A program made the position numbers and the translations under genes. A stretch of 64,000 nt of DNA from Erigeron canadensis (Eukaryota; Streptophyta; Magnoliopsida; Asterales; Asteraceae), in assembly GCF_010389155.1 (NCBI RefSeq), contig NC_057766.1, positions 36,465,516 to 36,529,515 of the forward strand, given 5' to 3'. Positions 61,891 through 64,000 of this stretch are shown piece by piece (position 1 is the stretch's first letter; every line of letters starts with the position of its first letter). The notes under the pieces were generated by a model. It worked only from the letters and a program-made list of their open reading frames with translations, searched no databases and was not told the origin of the DNA.

Positions 61891-62620
61891 TAAAAGTGTG
61901 AAATGACAATGCAAAATAATAATAGTTTCAATTAAAAATTATGAATGAGTATGAGACATCTACGTACATGCATAAAAAGAAATGATTAATACTTTTAATT
62001 AAATAGCTTAAAAGTCATCTTAACCATAAGAGAATTCTTAACCATAAGAGAATGATAAGTGAGTAAATCAAGGAGTAAGATTATAATAGAGAATTATCGG
62101 TTTATAATTTTAGAATAATTTTTAAACTAATTTTTACAGGATATATTATTATTTTTTTTAAAAAAAACTAAAAAACTCTTATCCATGTAAAGTTCCTGAA
62201 AAACTACTTTAAACAATTTTTATTTCAAAAGCTTTTTCACCAAAATAAAAATTCATGCTATTTCCATCCATACACGGCTCTTTTAAGTTAAAAGAAAAAT
62301 AAAATTCTCATACCGCAGAACCGATTGTTAAAGGGTCGATTGTGAATAGATTATTCAATTTTCTAAATTGTGAGAATACAATCAAACCCATTTGTCCATT
62401 AGATTCGGCTAGTTTATTTCTTCAACAGATCGAATCACCACCAAAATTTTATTTTATATTTTATATATTAGAAAAGTATAATATTTGGGATATTCTGAAA
62501 ACGAGGGTAAGAACTTGTTGATATATATACTCGTGAGATACTCGTAGAAGATATATAGATTGTCCACAGTCCCCCACATGCTATATACGCGTGTGCGTAT
62601 GTGTGTGTGTGTTAAGTTTC

Positions 62621-62628
62621 TATAAATA
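62621..62628 (+). promoter_or_regulatory. TATA box of the CHX20-like gene
   Basis: TATAAATA lies 81 bp upstream of the ATG at 62709. A transcription start about 30 bp downstream would give a leader of roughly 55 bases. No other good TATA box is nearer, although TATA-like tracts abound in this AT-rich DNA. Confidence 0.5.
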
Positions 62629-62708
62629 TATATACTGTATAAAATAACAAAAACACACTCCAAAATTCAACCCCCCGCCTCAACTGCATTCATTCATAAT
62701 TGAGAGAG

Positions 62709-64000
62709 ATGACGGTGAATATTACATCGATAAAAACAGCATCAGATGGTGTTTGGCAAGGTGACAACCCTTTTGACTATGCATTTCCTTTGTTAATTGT
62801 CCAAACTGCCCTTGTCCTCGCCGTTAGCCGCTCTCTTGCCTTCCTTCTCAAGCCTCTCCGTCAGCCCAAAGTCATTGCTGAGATCGTCGTATGTTCCCTT
62901 TTAAAACGTTTTCTTTTTAACGTACGTGCCTCTGGTTTGCACTTATACAAACCAGAGGAGCGCACACGCAATTAGATAGTACCACTCAGTACTATTTATT
63001 TGTTTTAATTAGTATACTTATTGGAAACTGCTTATCTGTTTATTTTATAAACAAGCTAGTCAAAGAATGTTAATGACAATTAAAACTGCCAGATTCTAGA
63101 TAAATTGTTATTTTTTGTTGAATTAGGGTGGAATTCTATTGGGACCATCGGCATTAGGCAGGAATCAAAACTACATGCACAAGATATTTCCCCGTTGGAG
63201 CACTCCAATTCTGGAGTCAGTTGCAAGCATTGGCCTACTTTTTTTCCTCTTTTTAGTCGGGCTAGAGCTCGACTTGAGCTCCATTCGTAGGAGTGGGAAA
63301 CGGGCATTTGCAATAGCAGCAGCAGGGATCTCGCTCCCTTTCATACTCGGAATTGGAGTCGCATTTGTTTTAAGAAAAACTATTGAAGGAGCCGATAAAG
63401 TTGGGTATGCTCAATATCTTGTGTTCATGGGAGTGGCTTTGTCCATTACTGCCTTTCCGGTGTTGGCACGTATTCTGGCTGAACTGAAACTGTTAACCAC
63501 TAGAGTGGGTGAGACTGCAATGGCTGCAGCTGCGTTTAATGATATCGTGGCGTGGATATTGCTTGCCCTAGCTGTTGCACTTGCCGGAAATGGAGAAGAA
63601 GGCGGCCCGCATAAAAGCCCGTTGATCTCTGTTTGGGTTCTTCTTTCAGGTTTAATTTTTCTTAATTTTCATTTTACTGGACTTTTTGTTTTATGTAGAT
63701 CACAAGATCTTTGTTAGTTTGTTGCATATAATCACAAGAAAGTGGAACTTTTTTAGCGGCTAGCAACGTGTCCTATTATGACTTTTTAGACGTGCTATTG
63801 ACGAAATACAAGTTATTCAACAAATTAGTTAGTAATTTTCATATTGAACCCAAGATAAAATCATCATCTGTGATATGGTAACATCAGATAGTTCCTTCTA
63901 AAGTAAGTTACAAGTCGCTTTTTTAGCATCACCAATCTTATCTCATTGAACTAGTATAATAAAAAGTGAGTAACACCCTATGCAGTTTTCCATGGGTTAT
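62709..64000 (+). CDS. CHX20: Cation/H+ exchanger, CHX20-like (CPA2), 5' part only
   Basis: Two exons are in the window: 62709-62888 and 63127-63649; the gene continues past the end, and 63650-64000 is intron. CHX proteins exchange monovalent cations, mainly K+, for protons in endomembranes, and characterised CHX20 acts in guard cells. The start MTVNITSIKTASDGVWQGDN and the transmembrane core (RQPKVIAEIVGGILLGPSAL, GLLFFLFLVGLELDLSSIRR, GVALSITAFPVLARILAELK, AAAAFNDIVAWILLALAVAL) closely match the CHX20 branch. The ATG is preceded only by GAGAG in frame. The splice after EIV and before GGILL keeps the frame. About 234 residues of an expected 800 or so are seen; the remaining membrane helices and soluble C-terminal domain lie outside. 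Confidence 0.93.

Noticed and set aside
37851..64000. CCX and CHX20-like genes as a cation-transport cluster
   Set aside because: They are 23 kb apart, separated by transposons, and belong to unrelated families. Co-occurrence is most likely chance.

Overview
The window is plant nuclear DNA. It has AT-rich intergenic space, genes with many short GT-AG introns, a chloroplast-targeted polynucleotide phosphorylase, plant-specific transporter families, and a dense load of plant transposons. tRNA-derived SINEs, an RPA-like gene cassette and several MITE types suggest a eudicot, perhaps a composite (Asteraceae). That taxonomic guess is inference only.

Genes, left to right: (1) 506-5274 (+), a decayed NEMP/PNET2-type (DUF2215) nuclear-envelope protein gene, one intron of which carries about 1.4 kb of mitochondrial-like DNA. 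(2) 11863-15728 (+), an intact 13-exon cationic amino acid transporter of the CAT2/CAT4 clade (648 aa). (3) 18523-22182 (-), an intact 11-exon RFC3, a clamp-loader subunit (354 aa) with an E2F-like site upstream. (4) 25416-34511 (-), an intact 24-exon plastid PNPase (911 aa) with one GC-AG intron and a SINE in another intron. (5) 37851-39500 (+), an intronless cation/calcium exchanger (CCX type). (6) 42800-46092 (+), a 14-exon RPA70-like gene with a broken start, lying just downstream of a Helitron-like 5' end. (7) 62709 to beyond the window (+), the first two exons of a CHX20-type cation/H+ exchanger. I confirmed the reading frame of the CAT, RFC3 and PNPase models by adding exon lengths.

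Mobile elements with boundaries readable from target-site duplications (TSDs): a SINE at 9759-10008; a Copia-type solo LTR at 23083-23604 inserted in a LINE remnant; a SINE at 31878-32027; a MULE-like element at 35798-37033 carrying a broken FAR1/transposase-like domain and palindromes built on GGCGACGTCGCC; SINEs at 40643-40840 and 50415-50601; Tourist/Harbinger-like MITEs at 49886-50206 and 61653-61890; a full-length Ty1/Copia element at 51681-56554; and a hAT-type MITE at 59942-60349. Without clear TSDs there are two Helitron 3' ends (42181, 60454), a foldback element (58146-58520), and tandem duplications near 6.1-6.7 kb, 26.3 kb and 61.0 kb.

The host genes look like ordinary neighbours in a plant chromosome, not a functional cluster. 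I found no convincing unknown multi-gene system. The most interesting structures are the Helitron-associated RPA cassette, the palindromic MULE-like element, and the organelle insertion in a decaying nuclear-envelope gene.
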